Shown in pieces: positions 35,238-43,559 of a stretch of 64,000 nucleotides of DNA (positions are counted from its first letter, which is position 1; every line of letters starts with the position of its first letter). Source of the stretch: CAWICD01 sp052267165 (GTDB taxonomy: Bacteria; Vulcanimicrobiota; Vulcanimicrobiia; Vulcanimicrobiales; Vulcanimicrobiaceae); contig JBKQHO010000010.1 of assembly GCA_052267165.1 (NCBI GenBank), positions 31,355-95,354 on the forward strand, in the 5' to 3' direction. The notes below the pieces were generated by a model that ran no database searches, had not been told where the DNA came from, and saw only the letters and a list, made by a program, of their open reading frames with translations. A program made the position numbers and the translations under genes.

Positions 35238-36587
35238 CTAGCCCGCGGCGCCGCCCGGCTGGAAGAAGAGTTGAATCGTCGAGACGACCGTCAGGCCGCC
35301 CACGATGATGACCGTCGCCCAGGCGATGACGTTGAACGCGATGCCGTTGACGTAGGTGCCCATGATGCGCGGGTTGTTGATGAGGATCAGCATCAGGACG
35401 AGCACGACGGGGAGCAAGACGCCGTTGAGGACCTGGGAGTAGAAGATCGTCGCGAGCAGCGGCGCGCCCGGCAAGAGCACGAAGCCTGCTCCGATGACGA
35501 TCATCCCGGCGTAGAGCGTGTAGAAGATCGGGGCGTCGCGGAAGCGGTGCTCGACGCCGGACTCGAAGCCGAACGCCTCGCATACGTAATACGCGGTCGA
35601 CAGCGGCAAGATCGAGGCGGTGAAGATCGCCGCGTTGAGCAGCCCGATCGCGAACAGCAACGAGGCGTATTTCCCGGCGAGCGGCTGAAGGGCCGACGCC
35701 ACGTCGCCGGCGTCATTGATGACGATCGGATGCTGCCCTGGCGGCACGTGCAAGTTGAAGGTAAAGATCGTCGCCGCGCTCGAGACGATGATGAAGAAGG
35801 CGATGACGTCGGTGATGATCGAGCCGCTGATGACGTCGAGGCGCGAGTACGGATATTCCTTGATCCGCACGCCTTTCTCGACGACCGCCGACTGGATGTA
35901 GAACTGCATCCAGGGCGAGATCGTCGTTCCGATGACGCCGATTGCGGTTAGCAGATAGGCGCTGGTCGGCGTGAAGTGCGGGACGAAGGTTTGGTGCAGA
36001 ACATCGCCCCAGGGCGGATGGACGAGAAATCCGCTGGCCACGTAGGCGAGGTAGACGATGCAGAACGCGAAGAAGACGCGCTCGACGATCTTGTAGTTGC
36101 CGCGCGTGATCGTCACGAACACGAAGATCGCGCCTAAGGGGACGAGCAGATTCTTCGAGAGAAAGGCCGCGTAGGTTTGCAAGATCGGCGCGGCCGAGGC
36201 GATGCCCGCGAACTCCGCCGCGGTGTTGCCCAGGTCGCCGAGCACGAAGAGCAGCAGCACGATCGCGGTGACCCGCACGCCGAAGTTCTCGCGAATGAGG
36301 TCGGCGAGCCCCTTGCCGGTGACGGCGCCCATGCGCGCGCACATCTCCTGCGTCACGATCAGCGCGACCGTCACGGGAATGAGCAGCCACAGCATCGTGT
36401 AGCCGAACTGCGCGCCGGCGATCGAGTAGGTCGTGATGCCGCCGACGTCGTTGTCGGCGTTGGCGGTGATGATGCCGGGCCCGATGATCGAAAAGAACAT
36501 GAGGAGCTGGCGCCACATCGTCGGGCCCGGCGCGCCGCTGTGGCGTGCATCCGAAGGGAGCTTCTCGGGCGCGTCAGCCTGTTGCAA
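35238..36587 (-). CDS. Nramp-related divalent metal transporter, probable Mg2+ type
   Basis: 449 residues, about 11 helices, TTG start with AGGA upstream, overlapping the MgtE-N/CBS gene by 14 nt. Aligning by eye to Nramp: in helix 1 the canonical DPGN reads D47-VGG (preceded by the conserved GPG), and in helix 6 the canonical MPH reads S224-P-W. The methionine of MPH gives Nramp its preference for Mn2+/Fe2+ over Mg2+/Ca2+. Its loss is a feature of the Nramp-related magnesium transporters (NRMT) described in Clostridium and Eggerthella. An M-box riboswitch controls this operon, so Mg2+ is the likely substrate. Confidence 0.85.
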   Translation of the reverse strand: MQQADAPEKLPSDARHSGAPGPTMWRQLLMFFSIIGPGIITANADNDVGGITTYSIAGAQFGYTMLWLLIPVTVALIVTQEMCARMGAVTGKGLADLIRENFGVRVTAIVLLLFVLGDLGNTAAEFAGIASAAPILQTYAAFLSKNLLVPLGAIFVFVTITRGNYKIVERVFFAFCIVYLAYVASGFLVHPPWGDVLHQTFVPHFTPTSAYLLTAIGVIGTTISPWMQFYIQSAVVEKGVRIKEYPYSRLDVISGSIITDVIAFFIIVSSAATIFTFNLHVPPGQHPIVINDAGDVASALQPLAGKYASLLFAIGLLNAAIFTASILPLSTAYYVCEAFGFESGVEHRFRDAPIFYTLYAGMIVIGAGFVLLPGAPLLATIFYSQVLNGVLLPVVLVLMLILINNPRIMGTYVNGIAFNVIAWATVIIVGGLTVVSTIQLFFQPGGAAG

Positions 36588-37875
36588 CGGACTGCTTCCT
36601 GCTCTTGGGATGGCGCACCATGCGCGGCAGCGACTTGGCGATCTTCTCGGGCATGATGGCGTCGATCGCGTCGTCGACGGTCACGATGCCCAGCATCTTG
36701 CCGTCCTCGTCGAGGATCGGCACGGCCAGCAGGTCGTAGCGCGCGATCATCGCGGCGACGTCTTCGGCGCTGGTATCCGGCCCGGTGCTGACGATGTCGG
36801 TCTCCATCAGCTTATGGATGAAGCCGGTCGGCAGCGCGAGCAGCAGCGTGCGCAGCGAGACGACCCCGAGCAGCTTGCGCCGTTCGTCGGTGACGTAGAG
36901 ATAGTAGATGAACTCGGTCTCGGGCGCGATCTCGCGGATCTTGTCGATCGTGGCCGCCACCGTACGGTGCGGATAGATCCACACGTAGTCGGTCGTCATC
37001 AGGCCGCCGGCGGTGTCCTCGTCGTACTTGACGAGGTCGCGCAACTCGCCCGCGGTCTCGGGCTCCATCTCGGCGAGCAGCTCGGCTTGCCGTTCTTCGG
37101 AGAGCTCGGCGAGGAGGTCGGCCGCGTCGTCCGAGTCCATCTCCTCGATGATGTCGGCGGCGCGCTCGGTGCCCAGATCCTCGATGATCGTCTTCTGGGT
37201 GTCGTGGTCGAGATGTTCGAGGGCGTCGGCGGCCGTCTCGTCGTCGAGGCTGCGGAAGACGCGTGAGGCGTCCTGGGCTGAGAGGTCCGAGATGATGTCG
37301 GCGAGCTCCGAGGGATGGAGCCGTGAGAGCCGGTTCTCCGAGACCGAGAGCCGGATGTTGAAGGGATTGACGTCGGCGATCGGAGCGACGTTGTCCCAGG
37401 CGATCAGGCTGCGCGGGACGCGGTCGACGAGCCTGGGCAGGAGCCGGGCCGCGCCGAGCCGGCGCAGCAAACCGGAGACGCCGATGTCTGCGGCGACGAC
37501 TCGCAGCGAGCCGCCGGTGTTGGCGACCTCGAGGTCGTTGATGCGCACGACCTTGCGGCCGTCGACGTCGACGATCTGCTTGTCGAAGAGGTCGCGAATC
37601 AGATACAGCGCCTGGTCTTCGGGGATCGCAGGCGTCGCGGGGCGCGAACGCAGGACGATCGAGCCGCGCTCGTCGACGTCGGCCACTTCGGCCATCGGGA
37701 CATAGCGCTCGCCGTTCTTCGTCTTGAGCACGAGCCCGTCGATGCGCGGGAACGTGTCGTCGGGTTTCGTGACGAGGAAGTCGATGACTTTCCCAACGGA
37801 AGTTTGCGGGTCGTCGCCGGCGACGACCGCGGCGCGGCCGACCAGCTCCGAGAGGTAGCCCTCTTGAAAGCTCAT
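36574..37875 (-). CDS. Soluble PRC-barrel / MgtE-N / CBS-pair protein without a membrane domain
   Basis: 433 residues. Order: two PRC-barrel-like segments (about 10-85 and 90-130), a MgtE N-domain superhelix (about 185-285; repeated blocks such as HPSELADIISDLSAQDASRV and SDDAADLLAELSEERQ), then two CBS domains (about 290-420; LGIVTVDDAIDAI). In MgtE these cytosolic domains sense Mg2+ and gate a five-helix channel; that channel is absent here. The next gene instead encodes an Nramp-like transporter. The ATG start follows AGGGGGTG; a GTG nine nt upstream is possible. Confidence 0.88.
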   Translation of the reverse strand: MSFQEGYLSELVGRAAVVAGDDPQTSVGKVIDFLVTKPDDTFPRIDGLVLKTKNGERYVPMAEVADVDERGSIVLRSRPATPAIPEDQALYLIRDLFDKQIVDVDGRKVVRINDLEVANTGGSLRVVAADIGVSGLLRRLGAARLLPRLVDRVPRSLIAWDNVAPIADVNPFNIRLSVSENRLSRLHPSELADIISDLSAQDASRVFRSLDDETAADALEHLDHDTQKTIIEDLGTERAADIIEEMDSDDAADLLAELSEERQAELLAEMEPETAGELRDLVKYDEDTAGGLMTTDYVWIYPHRTVAATIDKIREIAPETEFIYYLYVTDERRKLLGVVSLRTLLLALPTGFIHKLMETDIVSTGPDTSAEDVAAMIARYDLLAVPILDEDGKMLGIVTVDDAIDAIMPEKIAKSLPRMVRHPKSRKQSVATG

Positions 37876-37892
37876 GCGCGTCACCCCCTCTC

Positions 37893-37926
37893 AAAAAACG
37901 AAGACCAGCCGCGGCGCGCGACCGGT
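37893..37926 (-). terminator. Intrinsic terminator of the M-box leader
   Basis: On the minus strand ACCGGTCGC pairs with GCGGCTGGT (9 bp, two G-U) around a GCGCC loop, followed by CTTCG and a run of six T. It ends only 17 nt before the start codon of the MgtE-N/CBS gene and its ribosome site. A terminator this close to the first gene, downstream of a riboswitch, is the expected expression platform: high Mg2+ should favour termination. Confidence 0.8.
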
Positions 37927-37956
37927 CCGTGAGCACGATCCAAGAAACTCGTGCTT

Positions 37957-38150
37957 ACATCCCAGTCGCTTCAAGTTTTGGCACTGCGGGCCGTAGACGA
38001 CGCCTCGAGTCGTAAGCCGATTTCGAGAACGCCCTCAGCCGTTTTGAGCGCCGCCTTAGTTCGGCGGAGCCTGTTCCACCCACTTGGCGTCTCTCGACGT
38101 TTCGGGGCAACGGCCTATGTGTCGCGCAGACGCCTCACCTAGCGAGATGT
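37957..38150 (-). promoter_or_regulatory. M-box (ykoK-type) Mg2+ riboswitch
   Basis: Read on the minus strand, conserved M-box blocks occur in order and spacing: GCTAGGTGAGGC (38142-38131), GTTGCCCCGAAACGTCGAGA, GACGCCAAGTGGGT then GGAACAG (to 38071), a variable hairpin GGCTCCGCC/GGCGGCGCT, GGCTGAGGGC, and CGGCCCGCAGTGCCAAAACT with TTGAAGCGA. The ends pair as a P1 helix: ACATC (38150-38146) with GATGT (37961-37957), plus CGCT with AGCG. This matches my recollection of the B. subtilis mgtE leader. An AGCACGA/TCGTGCT hairpin (37955-37932) and an intrinsic terminator follow. Confidence 0.88.
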
Positions 38151-38214
38151 CCGTCTTCAAGTATAAGGGGCCCCTTTTGAGAGGGTCAACCCTTCGAAAG
38201 GCGGTGGCGCCCGA

Positions 38215-38733
38215 TCAGCGCGTGTAGCGCTGGTACCTGGGACGCGATTCCAAGCGACCGACCGCCGCCAGCGCGACCGCGCCCAGGCCGAGCAGCAAGA
38301 CGAATCCGTAGACGACCGTCGACTCGCGGTGCTGGGCGTCGTACTCCATGCGGCGCGGATCGGTCTCCGGGATCGAGCTGATCGGGCCGTTGACGGTCTT
38401 GGCGGTCGATTGCATCGCCGGCACGATCGCGAGCGCACCGAAAGCGCTGGCGGCCAGCATGAGCACCAGCAGAACGATGCGGAGCAGTGCAAGGGGCCGC
38501 ATCGCGTCGTCGCGGGCCCGGATCGCCGCGGCGACGATCGCCAGCACGCCGCAGACGAAGCCCAAAATGGTCAGGGCCCATAAGACCTGTGCGATCAAAG
38601 TCGCAAAGACGTCCATATCGGGTACGATCCGGAAGGCGATCGGGGCGAAGAGGAGCGCGAACGCGGCCAGAGCCCCGACCCACAACGCGAGGAAGAGCGC
38701 TTCGAGGACGGTGAAGGTGCGGACCATCGTCAT
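38215..38733 (-). CDS. DUF4149-type membrane protein
   Basis: 172 residues with four membrane helices (about 8-30, 45-70, 80-105, 140-162). The helix-1 sequence EALFLALWVGALAAFALLFAPIA fits, in two blocks, the DUF4149 family, and the loop before the last helix (MEYDAQHRESTVVYG) resembles its H-x-x-S segment. Function unknown. Divergent from the phosphatase gene, with 21 bp between starts. It lies upstream of the M-box on the same strand. Confidence 0.7.
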   Translation of the reverse strand: MTMVRTFTVLEALFLALWVGALAAFALLFAPIAFRIVPDMDVFATLIAQVLWALTILGFVCGVLAIVAAAIRARDDAMRPLALLRIVLLVLMLAASAFGALAIVPAMQSTAKTVNGPISSIPETDPRRMEYDAQHRESTVVYGFVLLLGLGAVALAAVGRLESRPRYQRYTR

Positions 38734-38754
38734 TCGTTTCTCAGGGATAGGTAA

Positions 38755-39522
38755 GTGGACCCGCTTCAACTTGCGATCGAGACGGCGACCGAGGCCGGCG
38801 CGCTCCTGCAACGGCACCTCGACCAGCCGCTCGAGGCGCACGAGAAGGCCGCGCGCGGCGACATCGTCACCGCCGCCGACATGGCCAGCGAGGCGTTTAT
38901 TCTGCGCCGCTTGCGGGCCGCATTTCCCGCCAGCACGGTGCTCGGAGAGGAAGGCGGAACGCACCGCGGGACGAGCGACGAACGCTGGATCGTCGACCCG
39001 CTCGACGGAACGACGAACTACGCGCACGGCTATCCCTTGTACTGCGTCTCGATCGCGTACGAGCGCGCCGGCGAACTGATTTGCGGCGCGATCTACGCCC
39101 CGGCGCTGGGGGAATCGTACGCGGTCGAGCGCGGCGCCGGCGCCACCTGCAACGGGCGCCGGCTCGCCGTTTCGGCCGTGTCCGCGGTCGCGCAGTCGCT
39201 GGTCTGCACGGGCTTCTTCCCGGCGCGCTACGAGCGCAACATCCAACATTTCGCGCAGCTCTCGCGCAAGGCGCAGGGCGTGCGGCGCGACGGTTCGGCG
39301 GCGCTCGACCTGGCGTTCGTCGCGAGCGGCCGCTTCGACGCGTTTTGGGAATTCGATCTGCACGCGTGGGACGTCGCGGCGGGCGCCTTGCTGGTGCGCG
39401 AGGCGGGCGGCCGCGTCAGCGCGATCGACGGCAGTGCGTTCGCCGTCGAGGCCGGCTCGCTGCTCGCAAGCAACGGTGCGACGCACGACGAGATGGTGCG
39501 TCACCTCGGTGAAGCCGGCTGA
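38755..39522 (+). CDS. Inositol-monophosphatase-family phosphatase
   Basis: 255 residues, GTG start. Metal-site motifs: GEEGGTHRG (Glu), WIVDPLDGTTNYAHG (Asp-x-Leu-Asp-Gly-Thr) and the C-terminal HAWDVAAGALLVREAGG. Family members dephosphorylate inositol-1-phosphate, histidinol phosphate, fructose-1,6-bisphosphate or PAP using Mg2+; the specific substrate is not readable. Its 3' end overlaps the next gene by 14 nt. Confidence 0.9.
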   Translation: MDPLQLAIETATEAGALLQRHLDQPLEAHEKAARGDIVTAADMASEAFILRRLRAAFPASTVLGEEGGTHRGTSDERWIVDPLDGTTNYAHGYPLYCVSIAYERAGELICGAIYAPALGESYAVERGAGATCNGRRLAVSAVSAVAQSLVCTGFFPARYERNIQHFAQLSRKAQGVRRDGSAALDLAFVASGRFDAFWEFDLHAWDVAAGALLVREAGGRVSAIDGSAFAVEAGSLLASNGATHDEMVRHLGEAG

Positions 39523-40417
39523 GCGGACAGAGCCGGTAGGCTCGCAGCAAGCTTTCGCCTTCGTCGAGGAACCGCAAGCCGCGCCGCGCGTCGAGCCGGT
39601 CGCGCTCGCGCAGAGCCGCATCGTGGTCGGCACGTGCGGCTATTCCTACAAGGACTGGATCGGCCGGTTCTACCCCGAGCGCACCAAACCGCAAGCGATG
39701 CTGCCGTACTACGCCGAGCGCTTCGCTGCGGTCGAGATCGACGCGTCCTACTATCGCATTCCGCCGCCGGCTGCGTTCGCGTCGATGAGCGCGCGCACGC
39801 CGCCCGCGTTCCGCTTCACGGTGAAGGCGCCGGGCTCGGTCACGCACCTGCCCGTCGACGAGGCGCTCGACGTTCCCGACGATGCGAAGCTCTTTCGCGA
39901 GAACCTGCAGCCGCTGGTCGAGGACGGCAAGCTGGCCGCGGTGCTGGTGCAATTTCCGCACGCCTTTCGCCCGACGCCCCAGACGGAGCGCTATCTGCGC
40001 AACCTGGCCGCGGCCTTCGAGGGACTGACGCTGGCGCTCGAGTTTCGCAATCGCGAGTGGCAGACGGCCGCGACGCTCGAGCTGCTCGCCCAGCTCGACG
40101 CCGCTTGGTGCAACGTCGACGAGCCGCAGTTCGAGACGATGGTGCGGCCCTCGAGCGACGTCGTCGGTCCGCTCGCCTACGTCCGTTTCCACGGGCGCAA
40201 CTACAAGCAGTGGTGGCGCGGAACCGCCGCGGAGCGTTACGACTATCTCTATACGCCCGAGGAGCTGGAGCCGTGGACGGAGCGCGTCATCGACATGGCC
40301 GCGCAGACGCCGCAGACGTTCGTGTTCTTCAACAACCATCGCTTCGGGCAAGCGGCGCGCAACGCGTCGATGTTCGCCGGCATGCTGCTGGCACGGCTCG
40401 GCCCCGAAGACGAGTGA
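39509..40417 (+). CDS. DUF72 domain protein
   Basis: About 302 residues. The conserved start IVVGTCGYSYKDWIGRFYPE and blocks FRFTVKAPGSVTH, LALEFRNREW, AYVRFHGRN and VFFNNHRFGQAARNA define the DUF72 (YecE-like) TIM-barrel family of unknown biochemical role. The start is uncertain: the GTG used here overlaps the phosphatase gene and gives a ~40-residue leader before the domain; no strong ribosome site was found. Confidence 0.87.
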   Translation: MKPAERTEPVGSQQAFAFVEEPQAAPRVEPVALAQSRIVVGTCGYSYKDWIGRFYPERTKPQAMLPYYAERFAAVEIDASYYRIPPPAAFASMSARTPPAFRFTVKAPGSVTHLPVDEALDVPDDAKLFRENLQPLVEDGKLAAVLVQFPHAFRPTPQTERYLRNLAAAFEGLTLALEFRNREWQTAATLELLAQLDAAWCNVDEPQFETMVRPSSDVVGPLAYVRFHGRNYKQWWRGTAAERYDYLYTPEELEPWTERVIDMAAQTPQTFVFFNNHRFGQAARNASMFAGMLLARLGPEDE

Positions 40418-40420
40418 AGC

Positions 40421-41086
40421 CTACTTGGAGTCGTCTTCGGCGGGCACGACGTAACAGCTCGCGGTGGCGAGGTCGTCGCCGACGATCACCTTGAAGCGCG
40501 AGCCTTTGGGCGCGACGAACTCTTTGCCGTGGTGCAGCACGTTGTAGCCGCTGAACGCGATGCCGATGAAGGGCACGTACTCGAGGACGCCCGGCGCGTT
40601 GCCGGTCGAGCCTTGTCCGAGCAAACTTTTCTCGACGGCGGGATCGGCCATCACGGGAATCCGCGTGCCGTCTTCGAGGTGGATGAAGCGCGGGTCGAGG
40701 ATAATCGTTCCGGGGACGCCCGCGCCGTGAGCGTGCTGCACGTAGAGCACGACCCCGTATCCCTTCGAGCCTGAAGGGATTTCCGGAAGCGTGCCGACCG
40801 GCGGAATGCGATCGAGGATGGCGAAGGCGAACGAGTCGCCCGCCGAGTTTACGCTGGTGTCAAGCTTCGTTTGCAGCTCAGCGTCGGCTTGCAGGCACTG
40901 CGGAAGCTGCGGCGGCTCGAGCGGCGAGCCGCCCTGAGACGGCTGTGCTGCCGCGGAAGGCGGCTTCGCCGGCGATTGAGCGCCCGGCACGCGCGAAGGG
41001 GCGGCAAACGTCGCCGCGAGCAGGGCGAGGGCGGCGAGCTGCGACGTTTGAGAGCGCAGCGAGCGCTGGACGCGAAACGCACGCAT
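40421..41086 (-). CDS. Secreted protein of unknown function
   Basis: 221 residues. N-terminal signal peptide (MRAFRVQRSLRSQTSQLAAL then LALLAATFAAPS), followed by a Pro/Ala/Gln-rich linker and a beta-rich domain containing GKEFVAPKGSRFKVIV near the end. Cysteines are in LPQCLQAD and ATASCYVVP and could form a disulfide. The start is internal to a longer frame because it opens the signal peptide. Convergent with the DUF72 gene, 3 nt apart. No named family recognised. Confidence 0.65.
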   Translation of the reverse strand: MRAFRVQRSLRSQTSQLAALALLAATFAAPSRVPGAQSPAKPPSAAAQPSQGGSPLEPPQLPQCLQADAELQTKLDTSVNSAGDSFAFAILDRIPPVGTLPEIPSGSKGYGVVLYVQHAHGAGVPGTIILDPRFIHLEDGTRIPVMADPAVEKSLLGQGSTGNAPGVLEYVPFIGIAFSGYNVLHHGKEFVAPKGSRFKVIVGDDLATASCYVVPAEDDSK

Positions 41087-41236
41087 GAGGGGCCTATTAC
41101 GAGCGCTCGTCGGATTGTCCCGGCGGCGAACGGCGTGTGTCGCCTCGCGCGCTGCCGTTCCACATCGCAAAAAGCGCTTCAAACAAAAAAGCCGAGGGGA
41201 GAAGAGTTGGAGCCTGCTTGCACGTAAGATCATAGT

Positions 41237-42250
41237 ATGATGAAGAGTCGGCGTATCGACGCGCGCGTCGAGCTTGAATTCCTAAGGGCGACCGAAGCAG
41301 CGGCAATCGTATCAGGCCATCTCGTCGGTCGGGGTGACAAAAACGGGGTCGACCAAGCCGCGGTCGACGCCATGCGAACCGTGCTGGGCGAGGTCGACAT
41401 CGACGGCGTCGTCGTCATCGGTGAAGGTGAAAAGGACGAAGCACCGATGCTCTACATCGGTGAACGCATCGGCACGGGCGACGGTCCGGCGATGGACGTC
41501 GCAGTCGATCCGATCGACGGCACCACCTTGGCGGCAAAAGGCGGACACGGCGCGATCTCCGTGGTTGCGGCGGCCGAACGAGGCTCGTTGTTCCACACGC
41601 ACATCGCGTACATGGACAAGATCATCGTCGGCAAGGCGGGGAAGGGTCTCATCTCGATCGACGCTTCCGTCGAAGATAACGTTCGCGCGGTTGCAAAGGC
41701 GATGGGACGGCCGATCGAGGAGATCACGGTCGCGCTGCTGGAGCGCCCGCGCAATGACGAGTACGTGCGGCGCCTGCGCGAGCTGGGCGCGCGCGTGCGC
41801 CTATTCGTCGACGGCGACGTGGCCAACGGCATCATCGCCGCGCTCGAGGAGCGCAGCCGCATCGACATGCTGATGGGCATCGGCGGCGCGACGGAAGGCG
41901 TCGTGACCGCGTGCGCGGTCAAGTGCCTCGGGGGCGACATGCAGGGCCGTCTCTGGCTGCGCGAGAGCGAAGAGGAGATCGCGCGTCAAGAAGGGATCGA
42001 CCCGAGCAAGATTTTGACGCTCGACGACCTTTGCCGGTCGGATCTCGCCATGTTGGCGGCCACCGGCGTCACCGACGGCGAGCTGCTCCAAGGCGTCACC
42101 TACGTTCGCGGCAGCGCGTACACGCAGTCGATCATCATCTCGTCGCTCACCAACACGATGCGCATGGTCGACGGGAAGCACGATCAGGAAGCGTTCACCG
42201 TCGCCTCGCAATCCAACGGAACCACCTCGTCGATTCTGATCAAGGGGTAG
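41237..42250 (+). CDS. glpX: Class II fructose-1,6-bisphosphatase
   Basis: 337 residues. GEGEKDEAPMLYIGE and DVAVDPIDGTTLAAKG hold the metal-binding acidic residues; GIGGATEGVVTACAVKCLGG is a GlpX hallmark. Hydrolyses fructose-1,6-bisphosphate to fructose-6-phosphate in gluconeogenesis. The next gene is an aldolase only 7 nt downstream, so the two catalyse consecutive gluconeogenic steps from one transcript. A second ATG lies immediately after the first. Confidence 0.95.
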   Translation: MMKSRRIDARVELEFLRATEAAAIVSGHLVGRGDKNGVDQAAVDAMRTVLGEVDIDGVVVIGEGEKDEAPMLYIGERIGTGDGPAMDVAVDPIDGTTLAAKGGHGAISVVAAAERGSLFHTHIAYMDKIIVGKAGKGLISIDASVEDNVRAVAKAMGRPIEEITVALLERPRNDEYVRRLRELGARVRLFVDGDVANGIIAALEERSRIDMLMGIGGATEGVVTACAVKCLGGDMQGRLWLRESEEEIARQEGIDPSKILTLDDLCRSDLAMLAATGVTDGELLQGVTYVRGSAYTQSIIISSLTNTMRMVDGKHDQEAFTVASQSNGTTSSILIKG

Positions 42251-42257
42251 ACTGCAG

Positions 42258-43310
42258 ATGAGCAGTCAGCTGGCGGCGACCGCCAAAGCGATGGTCGCCG
42301 CCGGTAGGGGTATTCTGGCCGCGGATGAGAGCACCAAAACCGCCAACAAGCGCTTCGCGCTGCTCGACATCGAACAGACCGAAGAGAAGCGGCGCCAGTA
42401 CCGCCAACTATTGTTCACCGCGCCGTACTTCGGCGACTACATCAGCGGCGTGATCCTGTACGACGAGACGATTCACCAGTCGGCCGACGACGGCCGCAGC
42501 TTCGTCCAGGTTCTTCACGACGCCGACGCGATTCCGGGCATCAAGCTCGACACGGGCGGCGTGCCGCTTGCGCTGGGCGGACGGGGGGAGCTCGTCACCG
42601 AGGGCCTCGACGGGCTTGCCAAGCGGGTCGAAGAATATGTCGCGCTGGGCGCCCGATTCGCGAAGTGGCGCGCGGTCATCGCGATCGACGAGGGCATTCC
42701 GACCGACGCGCTGCTGCTCGCCAACGCCCATTCGCTCGCGCGTTACGCGGCGATCTGCCAGGCAGGCGGCCTCGTGCCGATCGTCGAGCCGGAAGTGCTA
42801 TCCGACGGCGAGCACTCGAAGCACTCGCTCGAGAAGAGCTTCGAAGTCCACGAGCGGGCGCTGCGTATCCAATTCGAACAGCTTGCCGCACTCAACGTGC
42901 GTTTCGAGGAGATGGTGCTCAAGCCGAGCTTCGTCATCCCCGGTCAGAAGTCGGGCCAGAAGGCCACGGCCCGGAAGATCGCGGACGCGACGGTTACGGT
43001 CCTGACGCGCTGGGTTCCGGCGGCCGTCGGCGGCATCGCCTTCCTCTCGGGCGGTCAGAGCGACGAGGCGGCGACCCTCAATCTCAACGAGGTCAACACG
43101 GTCGCCCAAGAGCGTCCCGTGCCGTGGAACCTGACGTTCTCATACGGGCGCGCGCTCCAGCACCAGGCGCTCACCACCTGGAGAGGCTCCGCCGCGAACG
43201 TCAAGCCCGCGCAAGCCGAGTTCACGCATCGCGTGAAGATGAACAGCCTCGCGTCGCTCGGCACGTACACGCCGGACGCGGAAAAAGAGAAGAGCCTCGT
43301 TCTCGCTTAG
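42258..43310 (+). CDS. Class I fructose-bisphosphate aldolase (eukaryote-like type)
   Basis: 350 residues. GRGILAADESTKTANKRF near residue 17 is the classic class I signature; GIKLDTGGVPLALGG, the basic ARYAAICQAGGLVPIVEPE block and KPSFVIPGQK surround the Schiff-base lysine (in MVLKPSF). GGIAFLSGGQSDEAAT is the phosphate-binding end. It condenses DHAP and glyceraldehyde-3-phosphate. Pairs with glpX. A different class I aldolase occurs near 47 kb in this window. Confidence 0.94.
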   Translation: MSSQLAATAKAMVAAGRGILAADESTKTANKRFALLDIEQTEEKRRQYRQLLFTAPYFGDYISGVILYDETIHQSADDGRSFVQVLHDADAIPGIKLDTGGVPLALGGRGELVTEGLDGLAKRVEEYVALGARFAKWRAVIAIDEGIPTDALLLANAHSLARYAAICQAGGLVPIVEPEVLSDGEHSKHSLEKSFEVHERALRIQFEQLAALNVRFEEMVLKPSFVIPGQKSGQKATARKIADATVTVLTRWVPAAVGGIAFLSGGQSDEAATLNLNEVNTVAQERPVPWNLTFSYGRALQHQALTTWRGSAANVKPAQAEFTHRVKMNSLASLGTYTPDAEKEKSLVLA

Positions 43311-43381
43311 TCCTCGGCGGCGGGACGCAGAGGGATTGGGGCGCTTTGCGAGAGAGAATGCTTCCATTGCGGAGGGTATCA

Positions 43382-43546
43382 ATGAAGCGCTTAGAGATCG
43401 GCGCCCTCGTGCTGGCTTTGGCAGCCGGCGTCGTGGTCGTCGCAGGCTGCAGTAGCGGCGGAACGCCGGCCGCGCCCGTCGGAGCGGTGATCCCGGCAAG
43501 CGCTATGACGCCGACGCCGACACCGAGCCCGACCGCGACGCCTTAA
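43382..43546 (+). CDS. Small lipoprotein
   Basis: 54 residues, ATG after GGAGGG. Signal peptide MKRLEIGALVLALAAGVVVV ends in a lipobox (VAGC, Cys23). The mature part is short: Gly/Ala/Pro-rich then PTPTPSPTATP. Too short for an enzyme; probably a membrane-anchored peptide. Function unknown. Confidence 0.6.
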   Translation: MKRLEIGALVLALAAGVVVVAGCSSGGTPAAPVGAVIPASAMTPTPTPSPTATP

Positions 43547-43559
43547 CCGGCGAACCGCT

